In this document: piece after piece, positions 43,033 through 51,878 of the stretch | Position numbering within the stretch: the stretch's first letter is position 1 | Layout of the letters: each line of letters starts with the position of its first letter | Assembly: GCA_030950365.1 (NCBI GenBank) | Contig: JAUZRQ010000009.1 | Location: 81,501 to 145,500 of the forward strand | Length of the DNA stretch: 64,000 nt | Direction: 5' to 3' | Source: Candidatus Zhuqueibacterota bacterium | Lineage (GTDB): Bacteria > Zhuqueibacterota > Zhuqueibacteria > Zhuqueibacterales > Geothermadaptataceae | Translations under genes and position numbers: made by a program | Notes under the pieces: model-generated | Databases searched by the model: none | Seen by the model: the letters and a program-made list of their open reading frames with translations, nothing else | Told to the model about the DNA's origin: nothing

Positions 43033-43485
43033 TTATAGGGTCACTTCCTGAACGGTTTGTTGCCTCTCAGTCCCGACCTCTTCAAACAGTTGCGGGGCCG
43101 CATCGCGGGCAAATTTACCGGTTTCTGGTTTGTCCCATTCGAGATCGCCCTTGCGCCAGGCATAGGCCAGCCCCACCAGCAAAATAAACACGAAAATCAC
43201 CACTTCGACAAACGCAAACCAGCCCAGGTCCTTGAACACCACGGCCCAGGGCACAAGAAACACAATTTCAACATCGAAAATCACGAAAATAAGGGTGATA
43301 ACGTAAAAGCGGATATTGAATTGAACCCAGGAAGATCCGATGGGGATTTCGCCGCATTCATAAGTCGTATTCTTCCCGGCGGAGGGGACTCTCGGCTGCA
43401 GCAATCGACTTATGAGCAGGTTCAGGGCAATGAAGGCGGCCGCCACAATGACGAAAATGAAAGGTGCAGCGAAATGAAGTAACAT
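43033..43485 (-). CDS. nuoA: NADH-quinone oxidoreductase subunit A
   Basis: 150 residues, three membrane helices. Family blocks YECGEIPIGSSWVQFNIRFY and ITLIFVIFDVEIVFLVPWAV (acidic DVE of the quinone-site loop/helix) are present. A 30-residue C-terminal tail (PETGKFARDAAPQLFEEVGT) is unusual in length. First gene of the operon; ATG 43485 follows AAAGGGA. NuoB, C and D, which normally follow, are absent here. Confidence 0.96.
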   Translation of the reverse strand: MLLHFAAPFIFVIVAAAFIALNLLISRLLQPRVPSAGKNTTYECGEIPIGSSWVQFNIRFYVITLIFVIFDVEIVFLVPWAVVFKDLGWFAFVEVVIFVFILLVGLAYAWRKGDLEWDKPETGKFARDAAPQLFEEVGTERQQTVQEVTL

Positions 43486-44157
43486 GCCGGTTCCCTTTCA
43501 GGACTCGAATGCCTGTCATGAATTTCATAATTGTTTTCGAATGCGAATTTTACAGCCAAGCCGGAAAAATTTACATAAGTATAGAAAAATGAAACTCCTT
43601 AGTCAAGTAAAAAAACTTTCAAAAGAATTTGCAAAAAATTCATGCGCCTGCGCCAGCCCTGTCGTTCCGAAACATTTTGGTAATTGATCTGACTGTATTA
43701 TTTTATCCATGAAAATGGTCGCTTTCATCCAATCTTTAACAATATCATCCGCATTTTCAGACGGAGTCGATTCTTTGCTGTTTAAAAAACAAGTTTCGCG
43801 TAGAGGCGCCGCGCCCGCAGAGGCCGCAATAATGTTCGTTCATCAGGGATGGGCTAAAACCTGATAATATTATTGCATGCATCGGCTGAAGACCGTAACT
43901 ATTCAGCTATTTTCGTTTTATGAAATCTTGCTTGTCATCACGAGCAACCGCTGCGAGGCGGATGCGCCTGTCCGACTGCTGGCGGACGGCGATTTATTTG
44001 CAAACAGGTTAATGAGATCGTTCGTCGCTCTTCTCCTCGCGATGTCAGGTAGGAAGCTGAACAGTTAATAAAGACCATCCCTGACCGCCATCAAACTCTG
44101 CGATCGCTGCGCCGACGCGGGAGCATTTTCTTTAATGTAGGTTCAATCGGAGGAATC
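43486..44157. other. Divergent intergenic region with dispersed-repeat remnant
   Basis: Separates the minus-strand nuo operon from the plus-strand aminotransferase. Contains CTCTGCG-type decayed repeat text near 43800 and 44095, and a palindromic remnant at 43930-44046. It must hold the nuo promoter, which is not clear by eye. A 63-codon open frame here is explained by the repeat and is not a gene. Confidence 0.5.
43930..44046. repeat. Decayed palindromic dispersed element
   Basis: The ends read GTCATCACGAGCAACCGCTG on the left and GATCGTTCGTCGCTCTTCTC then CTCGCGATGTCA on the right. They resemble the two ends of the well-known TCATTGCGAGGAGCGAAGCG-type dispersed repeat of many bacterial genomes, with an inserted middle. 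Probably an inactive non-autonomous element. Confidence 0.45.
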
Positions 44158-45414
44158 ATGTTTAACTTCAAGATCCAACCCATTCGCGCGCAGTTTCCGG
44201 CATTGCGGCAAACCGGCGCCAGCGGACAACCGCGCGTGTACCTCGATGGCCCGGCCGGCACCCAGGTGCCTCAGAGCGTCATCGACGCCATGGTGAATTA
44301 CCTCATCACTTCAAATTCGAATACGCACGGCCAGTTCGAAACCAGCCGCCAGACCGACGAGATCATCCACGAAACCCGCCGGGCCATGGCCGACTTCCTC
44401 GGCGCGGACAGTCCGGATTCCATCGTCATCGGCAACAACATGACCACCCTTACCTTTCACCTCAGTCACGCGCTGGCAAATTTCCTGCAACCCGGCGATG
44501 AAATCATCGTCAGCCGCCTGGACCACGATGCCAACATTGCGCCCTGGCTGGCGCTGGAGAAACGCGGACTGCGCGTGCGTTGGCTGCCGTTTTCGCATGA
44601 CGACTGTACCCTGCAAATTGACCGCCTCGACCAACTGATCACCGACCGCACGCGGCTCATTGCGGTAGGTTACGCCAGCAACGCCGTGGGCACCATCAAT
44701 CCGGTGCAGGACATCATCGCCCGGGCCAGGGAGCGCGACATCCTCACGTTCATCGATGCGGTGCATTACGCCCCGCACGGGCTGATCGATGTGCAGGCGC
44801 TGGGATGCGATTTCCTGGCCTGCAGCGCGTACAAGTTTTTCGGGCCGCACGTGGGCATTCTGTACGTGCATCCGGACATCGGCGAGCGGTTACAACCGGA
44901 CAAAGTGCGGCCCCAGGAGGACACCCTGCCGGACAAATTCGAAACCGGCACGCTGAATCTCGAAGGCATCGCCGGAGTGCGCGCGGCGGTGGACTACCTC
45001 GCTTCGGTGCATGAACTTGCCGGCGCGCCGGCCGATGCTGGTACCAGCCGGCGCGAGCGCATCGCGCGCTCCATGCAAATGATTGCCGAATACGAGCAGA
45101 CGCTGTCGCGCAAGCTGCTGCGGGGACTGCAATCGCTGCCACACGTGCGCATTTACGGCATTCAAGACGATGCGCGTTTGCACCAGCGCACGCCCACCTT
45201 CGGCATCCGCGTGGAGGGCCTCTCCCCTGCAGAGGTCGCCCTCCAGCTGGCGGAGAGGGATATTTACGTGTGGGACGGCGATTTTTTTGCCATGGAGCCG
45301 GTGCGCCAGCTCGGTCTGGCCGATTCCGGCGGCCTGGTGCGCATTGGCGCGGTGCATTACACCACCGGGGCGGAAATAGAGCGGTTGTTGGAGGGGCTGG
45401 ATGAGATGGGATAG
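44158..45414 (+). CDS. Class V aminotransferase, cysteine-desulfurase-like (VC1184 type)
   Basis: 418 residues, PLP-dependent fold type I. Blocks: VYLDGPAGTQVPQSVIDAM, SNTHGQFETSRQTDEIIHE, the aromatic/His cluster SRLDHDANIAPWLALEKRG, Asp of FIDAVHYAPHGLIDV and the Schiff-base Lys in LACSAYKFFGPHVGILYV. The C-terminal domain carries RTPTFGIRVEGLSPAEVA. The N-terminal NSNTHG block and IGAVHYTT ending match the VC1184-type subfamily, whose substrate is undefined, rather than IscS/SufS. ATG 44158 follows GGAGGAATC. Confidence 0.9.
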   Translation: MFNFKIQPIRAQFPALRQTGASGQPRVYLDGPAGTQVPQSVIDAMVNYLITSNSNTHGQFETSRQTDEIIHETRRAMADFLGADSPDSIVIGNNMTTLTFHLSHALANFLQPGDEIIVSRLDHDANIAPWLALEKRGLRVRWLPFSHDDCTLQIDRLDQLITDRTRLIAVGYASNAVGTINPVQDIIARARERDILTFIDAVHYAPHGLIDVQALGCDFLACSAYKFFGPHVGILYVHPDIGERLQPDKVRPQEDTLPDKFETGTLNLEGIAGVRAAVDYLASVHELAGAPADAGTSRRERIARSMQMIAEYEQTLSRKLLRGLQSLPHVRIYGIQDDARLHQRTPTFGIRVEGLSPAEVALQLAERDIYVWDGDFFAMEPVRQLGLADSGGLVRIGAVHYTTGAEIERLLEGLDEMG

Positions 45415-45570
45415 CCGCTAAAGGCTGACAACAGTTTTTCATAGCCGCGGATGCACACGGATTGATCACGGATGGGGCAATTTTCATTCGCCTCGAAATG
45501 CCTCTGCGATCGCTGCGGCCTCAGCGAGAAATTTATATCTTTGATTTAATTAAACCTACAGACCGTGCTG

Positions 45571-45615
45571 AAAATCAAAAACCCCCGCAGCCAATCGAGC
45601 GCGGCTGCAGGGGTT
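45571..45615 (-). terminator. Intrinsic terminator of the secreted-protein gene
   Basis: Arms AACCCCCGCAGCC (45580-45592) and GGCTGCAGGGGTT (45603-45615) pair with one mismatch; the minus strand then reads TTTTGATTTT. It lies 18 bp after the stop at 45633. Confidence 0.85.
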
Positions 45616-45632
45616 CCGTGGGGAGGCAATGT

Positions 45633-46652
45633 TTAGTGTAGTATTATCAGGGATTTTTTCTGCCTCTGTTGTTGAAACACCGCTTCGTAGTAATACATTC
45701 CCGTGGGCAGCCGATTGCCGCTGGCGTTGCGGCCGTCCCAGGAAATATATTGCACTCCGGGAGTTGTGGCCGTGTGCTGCAGGGTGCGCACCAGCCGCCC
45801 GCGGAGGTCGTAAATGCGAATCTGCACGCGGCCGGGCTGGTTCATGTACACCTGAAAGCGCGTCCGGTCGGTCTTGCGCACGTCAAACGGATTTGGATAG
45901 CTCTGCAGCAACTGGAAACCGTCCGGCTGTGAGGCCTGCACCTGCACGGTGCCGAGCACCTGCAGTCCGCCGTCGTGATCCACCTGCATCAGGCGGTAGC
46001 GGTACAACGCGGCCTGCTCCGGCCGGTCGACATATTCGTAGCGGTTTTCCTTCGTCGTGGTGCCGTGGCCGGCCACAAAGGCCAGGAATTCGAACGCACC
46101 ATTCTCGCCGGCGGCCCGCTCGATGCGAAAGCCCAGATTGTTGGTTTCGCTGGCCGTCTGCCAGCTCAGGCGCACCCTGCCTTCAGGGATCAGATCCACC
46201 CGAAAGCTGACGAGTTCCACCGGCGTCAGGTTGTCCGGCTTATAGGGCACGCGCTCGAGAATGGCGTTGCCGAAAAAGTCGTTGCCGGCGCCGGTGAGCG
46301 TGCCCACCACGGTTTTGCGCTCCACTTGTCCCGTCTGAATCGACAGCAGCTCCACCACCAGGGTATCGCCGATTTGCCACTCGGTCGCGAAATTGCCGGT
46401 GTTCAGCCACCAGGTGCCCTCGGATTCGTAATAACCGGAGCCGAAACTTTTGTGAGTCAAAATTTCAGTCGGGCGGCTTTTGATGTAGGCGTAAAACTGG
46501 AAGAATTCGCTTTTCGGCGGCTGTTTGGCGGAATTGAGCACCTTGCCCCACACCGCATGCGGCGAGTTCTGCGCCAGCAGGGATGGGCCCCACAGCAGCA
46601 TTCCGATCCCGACGCCGATGACCATCTGCGGTAACAAAAATTTGCTGTTCAC
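45633..46652 (-). CDS. Secreted protein with C-terminal FlgD-like sorting domain
   Basis: 339 residues. Signal peptide MNSKFLLPQMVIGVGIGMLL cut near LLAQ (28). Residues 30-130 form a beta-rich domain (WGKVLNSAKQPPKSEFFQFY) of a kind that recurs in secreted FCB proteins. A fibronectin-like stretch (VELVSFRVDLIPEGRVRLSW, ASETNNLGFRIERA) spans about 145-235. The C-terminal 85 residues, from LLQSYPNPFDVRK to KKSLIILH, form the FlgD-like type A sorting domain. Function unknown; likely surface-attached. Transcribed alone. Confidence 0.85.
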   Translation of the reverse strand: MNSKFLLPQMVIGVGIGMLLWGPSLLAQNSPHAVWGKVLNSAKQPPKSEFFQFYAYIKSRPTEILTHKSFGSGYYESEGTWWLNTGNFATEWQIGDTLVVELLSIQTGQVERKTVVGTLTGAGNDFFGNAILERVPYKPDNLTPVELVSFRVDLIPEGRVRLSWQTASETNNLGFRIERAAGENGAFEFLAFVAGHGTTTKENRYEYVDRPEQAALYRYRLMQVDHDGGLQVLGTVQVQASQPDGFQLLQSYPNPFDVRKTDRTRFQVYMNQPGRVQIRIYDLRGRLVRTLQHTATTPGVQYISWDGRNASGNRLPTGMYYYEAVFQQQRQKKSLIILH

Positions 46653-47034
46653 GTTGACCTCCTTCGCTTTCGTATCGTTGACCTGCCGGTCGAGATCGCC
46701 AGTGGAATGAATGTGTTTTGCTTAATGGCTAACACGTTTTATTATGCCATTCCGGCCTTTTCGCCATTCGGCCCATGGCGAAAAAGACCGGAATCTCATT
46801 TCACGGATTGTGCCGGTTATGAGACTCCGGTATGCTGGCAGCCCCTTTTGGGGACCCCCGGAAGCCGCAATGACAAGATTGCCTATGACTGAATAGCCAA
46901 ATGTCAATGAAAATATCGTCCTGTTTTTTAAGGCCCTGTAGAAAACGAATGTAAAATCTACTGGCGCATTTGGTGGGTTTTGTCTATTTTAAGAGCATGA
47001 ACCATAGCAACCGAAGTCAATCCGCTGCCATCGC
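46653..47034. other. Divergent intergenic region with palindromic repeat
   Basis: Holds a palindromic repeat copy at 46749-46794 and further decayed text (GGAAGCCGCAATGACAAGAT). The start region of the exonuclease gene follows. No clear promoter can be named. Confidence 0.5.
46749..46794. repeat. Dispersed palindromic repeat, copy C (well preserved)
   Basis: ATTCCGG...TTTTCGCCAT on the left and ATGGCGAAAA...CCGGAAT on the right pair across TCGGCCC. Same family as 1861-1906, 9924-9978 and 60753-60805. Confidence 0.7.
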
Positions 47035-48285
47035 ATGAATCTGAAAGACAAACTCCGTCAGCTCGATCGATCGGCGGGGGGGCGCGATGCCGCTTCATTG
47101 CCGCGGCGCGCTCCGGCTGAGGACGCGCTGGACCGGCAACTGAAAGGCGAATGGGTGGAAACGGACGCCGGGCGGTTTCTGCGCGTGCGCAATCGCTATC
47201 CCCTGCCCCATCCGCATGGCGCGATGCTGCTGCGGCCTGCGCACGAAATCCACCGCGATAGCATGCGCGTGATGGCAAAAAACAGCATCAGCGATCAATT
47301 CGATCCGCAGCAGGCGCTGTTTTTCGATACCGAGACCACCGGCCTGGCCGGCGGCACCGGCACCTACGTGTTTCTGATCGGACTCGGCTACTGCACCGAC
47401 GATGCGTTTGTGGTGGAGCAACTGTTTCTCCCCGAGCTGAACGGAGAGCGCGCCATGCTGGCTTATTTTGATTCGCTGCTGCAGCAGCGCCGCGGTCTGG
47501 TTTCGTTCAACGGCAAATCGTTCGATGCGCCGCTGTTGAGAACGCGCTTCATCCAGCAGCGCATGCCCCCCACGCTCGATTTGCACGAACACCTCGACCT
47601 GCTGCACGCCGCCCGGCGACTGGTGAAAAGCGATTACGGCGATTGCAGTCTCTCCACCCTGGAACGGTCGCTGCTGGGCCTGGAACGCCACGGCGATGTG
47701 CCGGGCGAAGAGATCCCGCCGATTTACATGGATTTTCTGCGCACCGGCAACACCAATGGCCTGCCCCCGATTTTCTACCACAACCGCATGGATATTCTGT
47801 CGCTATATGCTTTGCTAATGCATCTGACCGAGCGCGTGCGGCTGGCGCGGGTGGCCGGCATAGCACCTCAGCAGGCGGCGCGGGTGGCGCAATTGCATGT
47901 GCAGGTGCGCGCGCCGGAAACCGCGGCCACCATTTATCGCAACCTGCTCGAGAAGCAGGAAATCGATCCGGCCAGCGAGGTGGAGTTTTTGCTGCATTTC
48001 GCCCGTAGCAAAAAACAATTGCGCCAGTATGAGGACGCGGTACAGGCCTGGCTGCGCATCGTCGAGCAGAAGCGGTTTGTGCTGGAGCCGTTCGTGGAGC
48101 TGGCCAAATATTACGAGCACCGGCAGAGAGATTACGAACGCGCGCTGACGTACACCCGGCGGGCGCTGAATGCGATTCAGATTCGGTTGCAGCTCATGCC
48201 GGATGGGCAGCTTCACCGTGCCAGGCGGGAATTGTTGCACCGGCAGGAGCGTTTGCTGCGGAAACTGGCGAAAAGGCAGAGATAA
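47035..48285 (+). CDS. YprB-like RNase H-fold exonuclease with TPR tail
   Basis: 416 residues, cytoplasmic. Residues about 90-265 form an RNase H-like DEDD exonuclease domain: FFDTETTGLAGGTGTYVF (Asp and Glu), VSFNGKSFDAPLLRTRF (Asp), and the final YHNRMDILSLYALL (Asp). Residues 290-416 are helical repeats of TPR type (AATIYRNLLEKQEIDPASEV, QYEDAVQAWLRIVEQKRF, YERALTYTRRALNAIQIR). This pairing is known from YprB-family proteins, likely involved in DNA or RNA processing. A bidirectional terminator follows. Confidence 0.88.
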   Translation: MNLKDKLRQLDRSAGGRDAASLPRRAPAEDALDRQLKGEWVETDAGRFLRVRNRYPLPHPHGAMLLRPAHEIHRDSMRVMAKNSISDQFDPQQALFFDTETTGLAGGTGTYVFLIGLGYCTDDAFVVEQLFLPELNGERAMLAYFDSLLQQRRGLVSFNGKSFDAPLLRTRFIQQRMPPTLDLHEHLDLLHAARRLVKSDYGDCSLSTLERSLLGLERHGDVPGEEIPPIYMDFLRTGNTNGLPPIFYHNRMDILSLYALLMHLTERVRLARVAGIAPQQAARVAQLHVQVRAPETAATIYRNLLEKQEIDPASEVEFLLHFARSKKQLRQYEDAVQAWLRIVEQKRFVLEPFVELAKYYEHRQRDYERALTYTRRALNAIQIRLQLMPDGQLHRARRELLHRQERLLRKLAKRQR

Positions 48286-48301
48286 AAAGACGGCAAAATA
48301 C

Positions 48302-48330
48302 AAAAGGCCACCCGCTACGGGTGGCCTTTT
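48302..48330. terminator. Bidirectional intrinsic terminator
   Basis: AAAAGGCCACCCG (48302-48314) pairs with CGGGTGGCCTTTT (48318-48330). It has T-runs on both strands and lies between the ends of the YprB-like gene and the minus-strand secreted-protein gene. Confidence 0.9.
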
Positions 48331-48350
48331 GCGTGGAGGGCATTCGAGCG

Positions 48351-51023
48351 CTACTTCGACAGAATCATCTTTTTCTGAAGCAGCGCATCGGGAGCCTGCA
48401 ATTTGTACAGGTAAATTCCGGAGGCCACTTTCTGGCCACGGCTGTCGCGACCGTCCCAGACGATCTCATACATACCGGCGGTCAGGTCGGCATCCACCAG
48501 GGTGCGAATGTGCCGGCCCATGAGATCGAAAATGTCCAGCCGAACCCGCCCCATTTCCGGCAATCCGAACGTAATGCGGGTTGACGGATTGAATGGATTC
48601 GGATAGTTCTGCTCGAGCACGTATTGTTCCGGGATCGATCCAATACGCGACACGATGCCGGTGACTTTCGCCGGTACGGCATCGGTGGCAGTGACGTTGC
48701 CGGCATCGTCCTCGACCACGATACGGTAGTAATATTTCTCGCTACCATTCGGATCGAAGAACTCGTTATCAGCGGTTACGCCAAGGAGGGTCGCATTGGC
48801 CAGATCGAAGCCCTTCTTGTCGCTGCGATAAATTTTCGCTGCCACGACATCCGGGCTATTGGGGGTTTCCCAGGTCAATTGCACACCGCTTCCCACCAGC
48901 CGAACCTGCACGTTTTGCACCACGGGCGCCAGATTGTCCACCGAATAGCCGCTATCCGGCTTAGAAAAGATGACAAAATTATTCCTGTCCATATGCACAG
49001 AAACGCGAAAGTGCGACCATCCCGGATCATTAGCGGTGGAGTCATAAAGGGTCGGTGCGACATAGGAGTACAGCGGCAAATGCGCGCCAGGCACCGTCAC
49101 AATGAAATCCCAGAGATAGCGCTGGCCTTCGATTCGGAACGAGCTTCCCGGTCCGAGCTGTTTCGCCAGTTGATAGGCTTCATCAAAGGATTTCACGCTG
49201 TGTGCCTTTACTTTGCCTAATGGCGGCGTGTTGCCAGAGTCCGGAACTGCCGGGCCACGGCGCCACACGCCGTATTCAATATCCCAGGCCATATCGCAAT
49301 TTGCCGTGCCAAATTCAACCTTGCTGGGACGCCAGACCACCCGCACTTGCAATCCCTGGTCGTTCGGGATATCTTTCACGCCTACAATTTTGGGAGCATA
49401 TTCTTCCGGGTAATTCCATGGCTCAGGGCAGGGACCAGGTTCAGGACCGTTGCTATCGGCCGGAACAAGATTAAAATCAACATTTACATCACCCGGGTTA
49501 ACCACCTGAACCCATAGATCATTCTCAACTATAAGCCCCGGGGGAATAGTATAAATATCCAGGAATAGCTTCCAGCCGCTATACTGAGAATTAACGCCTA
49601 TTGCATAATATCCGGAATCATCAGTAACGACACTGGAGACAAAAGGAAGCTGATCATGAGTTACAAAAAGGTGAATGCAGGGCGCTGGATCCATATTTTG
49701 AACCCAAACATGGCCGGTTATCCAACTATCCACTTCCAGCAACTGAACCACAACCGTGGTAGTATCGCTACTACTCATGTCAAGGGTTGCAATGGTGGGC
49801 ATCCTGGGCTGCAAATAAAGACCAAACAAATCTGTTCTCACCTCAACAATATTTTCTCCCGGCAAAGCAGGAAAGACCACCTCGCCTGCATTCGTCCTTC
49901 GATAAATCATGGATTGACTGGCAGGATGAAACACCGCAACTTCAACTTCGGCCTGTTCATCCAACGCATTCATGATCGGATTGCCATTATAGTCTTGCAC
50001 AACGACTCGAAGGAAGAAATTGGCCGGTTGCAGTGCAAGGTCAATAACTGTGGTATCGGACATCACAGTCACCATTTGAACCGGCTGGGGCAAGTATCCA
50101 GAATATTGTCCTAATGGATCTATGACATAAATAAACCATTGGCTAAAATTGCCAAAAGGAGGCAGGATAATTTCATAAGAACCAGATGAGTCGGTAATAG
50201 CCCCTGCCGGAAAAAATTCATTGATGGGAGGAGCATCCATTGGTGGCTCCGCATCAGCCTGTCCGCATCCCGGAATAGGCGATGAAGCCCCAAAAATTCG
50301 ATCAAACGCTTTCATAAATGGGAAACTATCTGCGGCCCTTTTTCCGAGAATAGGAGGTGTTGAACCGCTGGAATCTGGTGGCGGCGTTTGTCCTGTTGTA
50401 TCAGGTGGTGGCATATATCCCGACGAATCCGGGGGAGGAAAATAGCCCGAACTATCGGGAGGCGGGAAATAACCAGAGCTGTCTGGCGGTGGCATATACT
50501 CCGAAGTATCGGGCATACCAGGAAAATAAGGAATCGCCAATACCAGCAAATTGGCAGCATTTGCCGGGCTAGTTATTTGCCCTCGAATTACGGATGTAGC
50601 GCCAGGCGCTGGCACTCTCACCAGAACTACCTGACTGCTATTCGTACCTTCAATGACTCGAATAATATAGGTAGCCGGTGCAATATTAAAAAAACGGTCA
50701 AAGGTATTTTCCCAAATTCCATCACCCGCAGGAGAATCGTCATCGTTGTCACCATCAACAAGCATTTCATCTTCTGTAAAACTCTGATACAAGAGATAAT
50801 CGAATGGCCCTACTTGAGCATCACCATCTAGATCAAGCCAGACTTCAGCTTTGGCAACATCTCCAGCGCCAAACGTGTATTGGAGATGAATAGGCTCGAC
50901 TACGGCGACCGTATCCTGTGTTTTCCCGTTTATCAAAAGAGACTGAGTCTGAGCTGGCGCCATGTAGCCTGATAAGATGATCAGACAAAGCGCAAGCACG
51001 CCGTAACCCCTTTGGAATCGCAT
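48351..51023 (-). CDS. Large secreted protein with PPPDSSGY repeats and FlgD-like sorting domain
   Basis: 890 residues. ATG 51023 has GGAGG upstream; an ATG 4 codons earlier is open but less suited. Signal peptide MRFQRGYGVLALCLIILSGY, cut near APAQ. Then a domain with an EF-hand-like DLDGDAQVGPFDYLLY and DGDNDDDSPAGDGIWENTF (likely Ca-binding, dockerin-like spacing not clear), a proline-rich repeat block (about 186-235), several carboxypeptidase-regulatory-like beta domains (ITDSSGSYEIILPP, VVTDDSGYYAIGVN), a domain of about 150 residues with YEVWRRG-like text (DIEYGVWRRG), and fibronectin-like VRLVGSGVQLTWETPNSPD. The C-terminus, from LEQNYPNPFNPSTRITFGLP to QKKMILSK, is the FlgD-like sorting domain. 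Probably an exposed adhesive or matrix protein. Confidence 0.82.
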   Translation of the reverse strand: MRFQRGYGVLALCLIILSGYMAPAQTQSLLINGKTQDTVAVVEPIHLQYTFGAGDVAKAEVWLDLDGDAQVGPFDYLLYQSFTEDEMLVDGDNDDDSPAGDGIWENTFDRFFNIAPATYIIRVIEGTNSSQVVLVRVPAPGATSVIRGQITSPANAANLLVLAIPYFPGMPDTSEYMPPPDSSGYFPPPDSSGYFPPPDSSGYMPPPDTTGQTPPPDSSGSTPPILGKRAADSFPFMKAFDRIFGASSPIPGCGQADAEPPMDAPPINEFFPAGAITDSSGSYEIILPPFGNFSQWFIYVIDPLGQYSGYLPQPVQMVTVMSDTTVIDLALQPANFFLRVVVQDYNGNPIMNALDEQAEVEVAVFHPASQSMIYRRTNAGEVVFPALPGENIVEVRTDLFGLYLQPRMPTIATLDMSSSDTTTVVVQLLEVDSWITGHVWVQNMDPAPCIHLFVTHDQLPFVSSVVTDDSGYYAIGVNSQYSGWKLFLDIYTIPPGLIVENDLWVQVVNPGDVNVDFNLVPADSNGPEPGPCPEPWNYPEEYAPKIVGVKDIPNDQGLQVRVVWRPSKVEFGTANCDMAWDIEYGVWRRGPAVPDSGNTPPLGKVKAHSVKSFDEAYQLAKQLGPGSSFRIEGQRYLWDFIVTVPGAHLPLYSYVAPTLYDSTANDPGWSHFRVSVHMDRNNFVIFSKPDSGYSVDNLAPVVQNVQVRLVGSGVQLTWETPNSPDVVAAKIYRSDKKGFDLANATLLGVTADNEFFDPNGSEKYYYRIVVEDDAGNVTATDAVPAKVTGIVSRIGSIPEQYVLEQNYPNPFNPSTRITFGLPEMGRVRLDIFDLMGRHIRTLVDADLTAGMYEIVWDGRDSRGQKVASGIYLYKLQAPDALLQKKMILSK
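50341..50514 (-). repeat. 27-bp tandem repeat inside the secreted-protein gene
   Basis: Encodes about five consecutive 9-residue units of type PPPDSSGYF/M, then PPPDTTGQT and PPPDSSGST, with a diverged first unit MPDTSEYM. Codons differ between units, so the block is old or under selection on protein. It probably forms an extended rod or spacer. Confidence 0.75.
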
Positions 51024-51327
51024 ACAAACCTCCATTTCGCTAAACTTTCATAGACTTATTAGCATAGTATTGGAAAAATCTAATAGCGTTTATCGGCATA
51101 TATGCGGCGTATTCAAGCTTGAAAACAATTTTTTTAACAATGGGAATACCTTGTCAAGGGTTTGTCGGCGGGGTAAAATTAGGGGGCTATAAAACGCAAT
51201 TTATCAGAACGGCATCAGCCAGTGTAGCTGGCTGATTGCGGGACCAGCCGCCTGAATCATGCATACAAAATGTTCCGGCGCGCGTGCTATCACGGCTCTT
51301 GTGCGCGCCGGGGGGATGGCCTAGATA
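51024..51327. other. Intergenic gap with a 9-bp hairpin
   Basis: AT-rich upstream region of the secreted-protein gene. A hairpin with arms ATCAGCCAG (51214-51222) and CTGGCTGAT (51228-51236) lies about 100 bp downstream of the broken PhoD-like gene and may end its transcription. Otherwise nothing seen. Confidence 0.5.
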
Positions 51328-51826
51328 TCAGCGCACCAGCAGCATTTTCCGGCTCTGACGGAACAAGGATTGTCCCTGGCGATCCTTCAATTCCAGGAGA
51401 TAATTGTACACGCCGCTGACAGGCGCCGAAGGCGAACGTATAGGTTCCGGCTGCGCCGGGCTCGGGAAAAGTCATGAATTCGCCGATGTCTCCGTGAACG
51501 GCGCTATCGATCACTGCGCGGTAGTAGTATTTCGTATCCGGCTGCAGCCCGCTGACATCCACAATGGTAAAGAAATCGGAACCCGGCTCGGCGATGACTT
51601 CGGCGGTGGTGATCGGATTGGCAAATGTGCTGTCGGTATCGAGCTGGAACTATACGGTGGCGGTGGTGTCCACGCACACCAGAATCCGCGCCGATTGTTT
51701 GGTCACCGCTCCGACGATGGGCCCGTGAGTGATAGTGGCCTGCGCCATCAGCATCACCGGCAGCAGCCATGCCACCAGGCAGGTCACTGTGCCAGCCATT
51801 GACGGTTTCAGCCTTGCCCTTTGCAT
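51328..51826 (-). pseudogene. PhoD-like secreted phosphatase, internally deleted and with a premature stop
   Basis: ATG 51826 follows GGAGAGGACC and starts a signal peptide (MAGTVTCLVAWLLPVMLMAQ after a short basic start). The Fn3-like N-terminal domain of PhoD phosphatases follows: THGPIVGAVTKQSARILVCV, SGLQPDTKYYYRAVIDSAVH, TFPEPGAAGTYTFAFGACQ. An in-frame TAG at 51652-51650 (codon 59) replaces what looks like Gln. Straight after FGACQ the frame changes and reads SGVYNYLLELKDRQGQSLFR then SRKMLLVR, the end of a sorting domain. The whole catalytic core, about 300-400 residues, is missing. This is a dead gene. Confidence 0.75.
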
Positions 51827-51878
51827 GGTCCTCTCCTTTGGTTTTGCAACTCAACCATTGCCCGGCCATGGTTCGCGA

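Noticed and set aside
43877..44068. 63-codon frame upstream of the class V aminotransferase
   Set aside because: Lies wholly in a dispersed-repeat remnant and has no family likeness.
51504..51869. 121-codon frame in the PhoD-like region
   Set aside because: The true frame is the one with signal peptide and Fn3 blocks, interrupted by TAG; this reading is an out-of-frame by-product.
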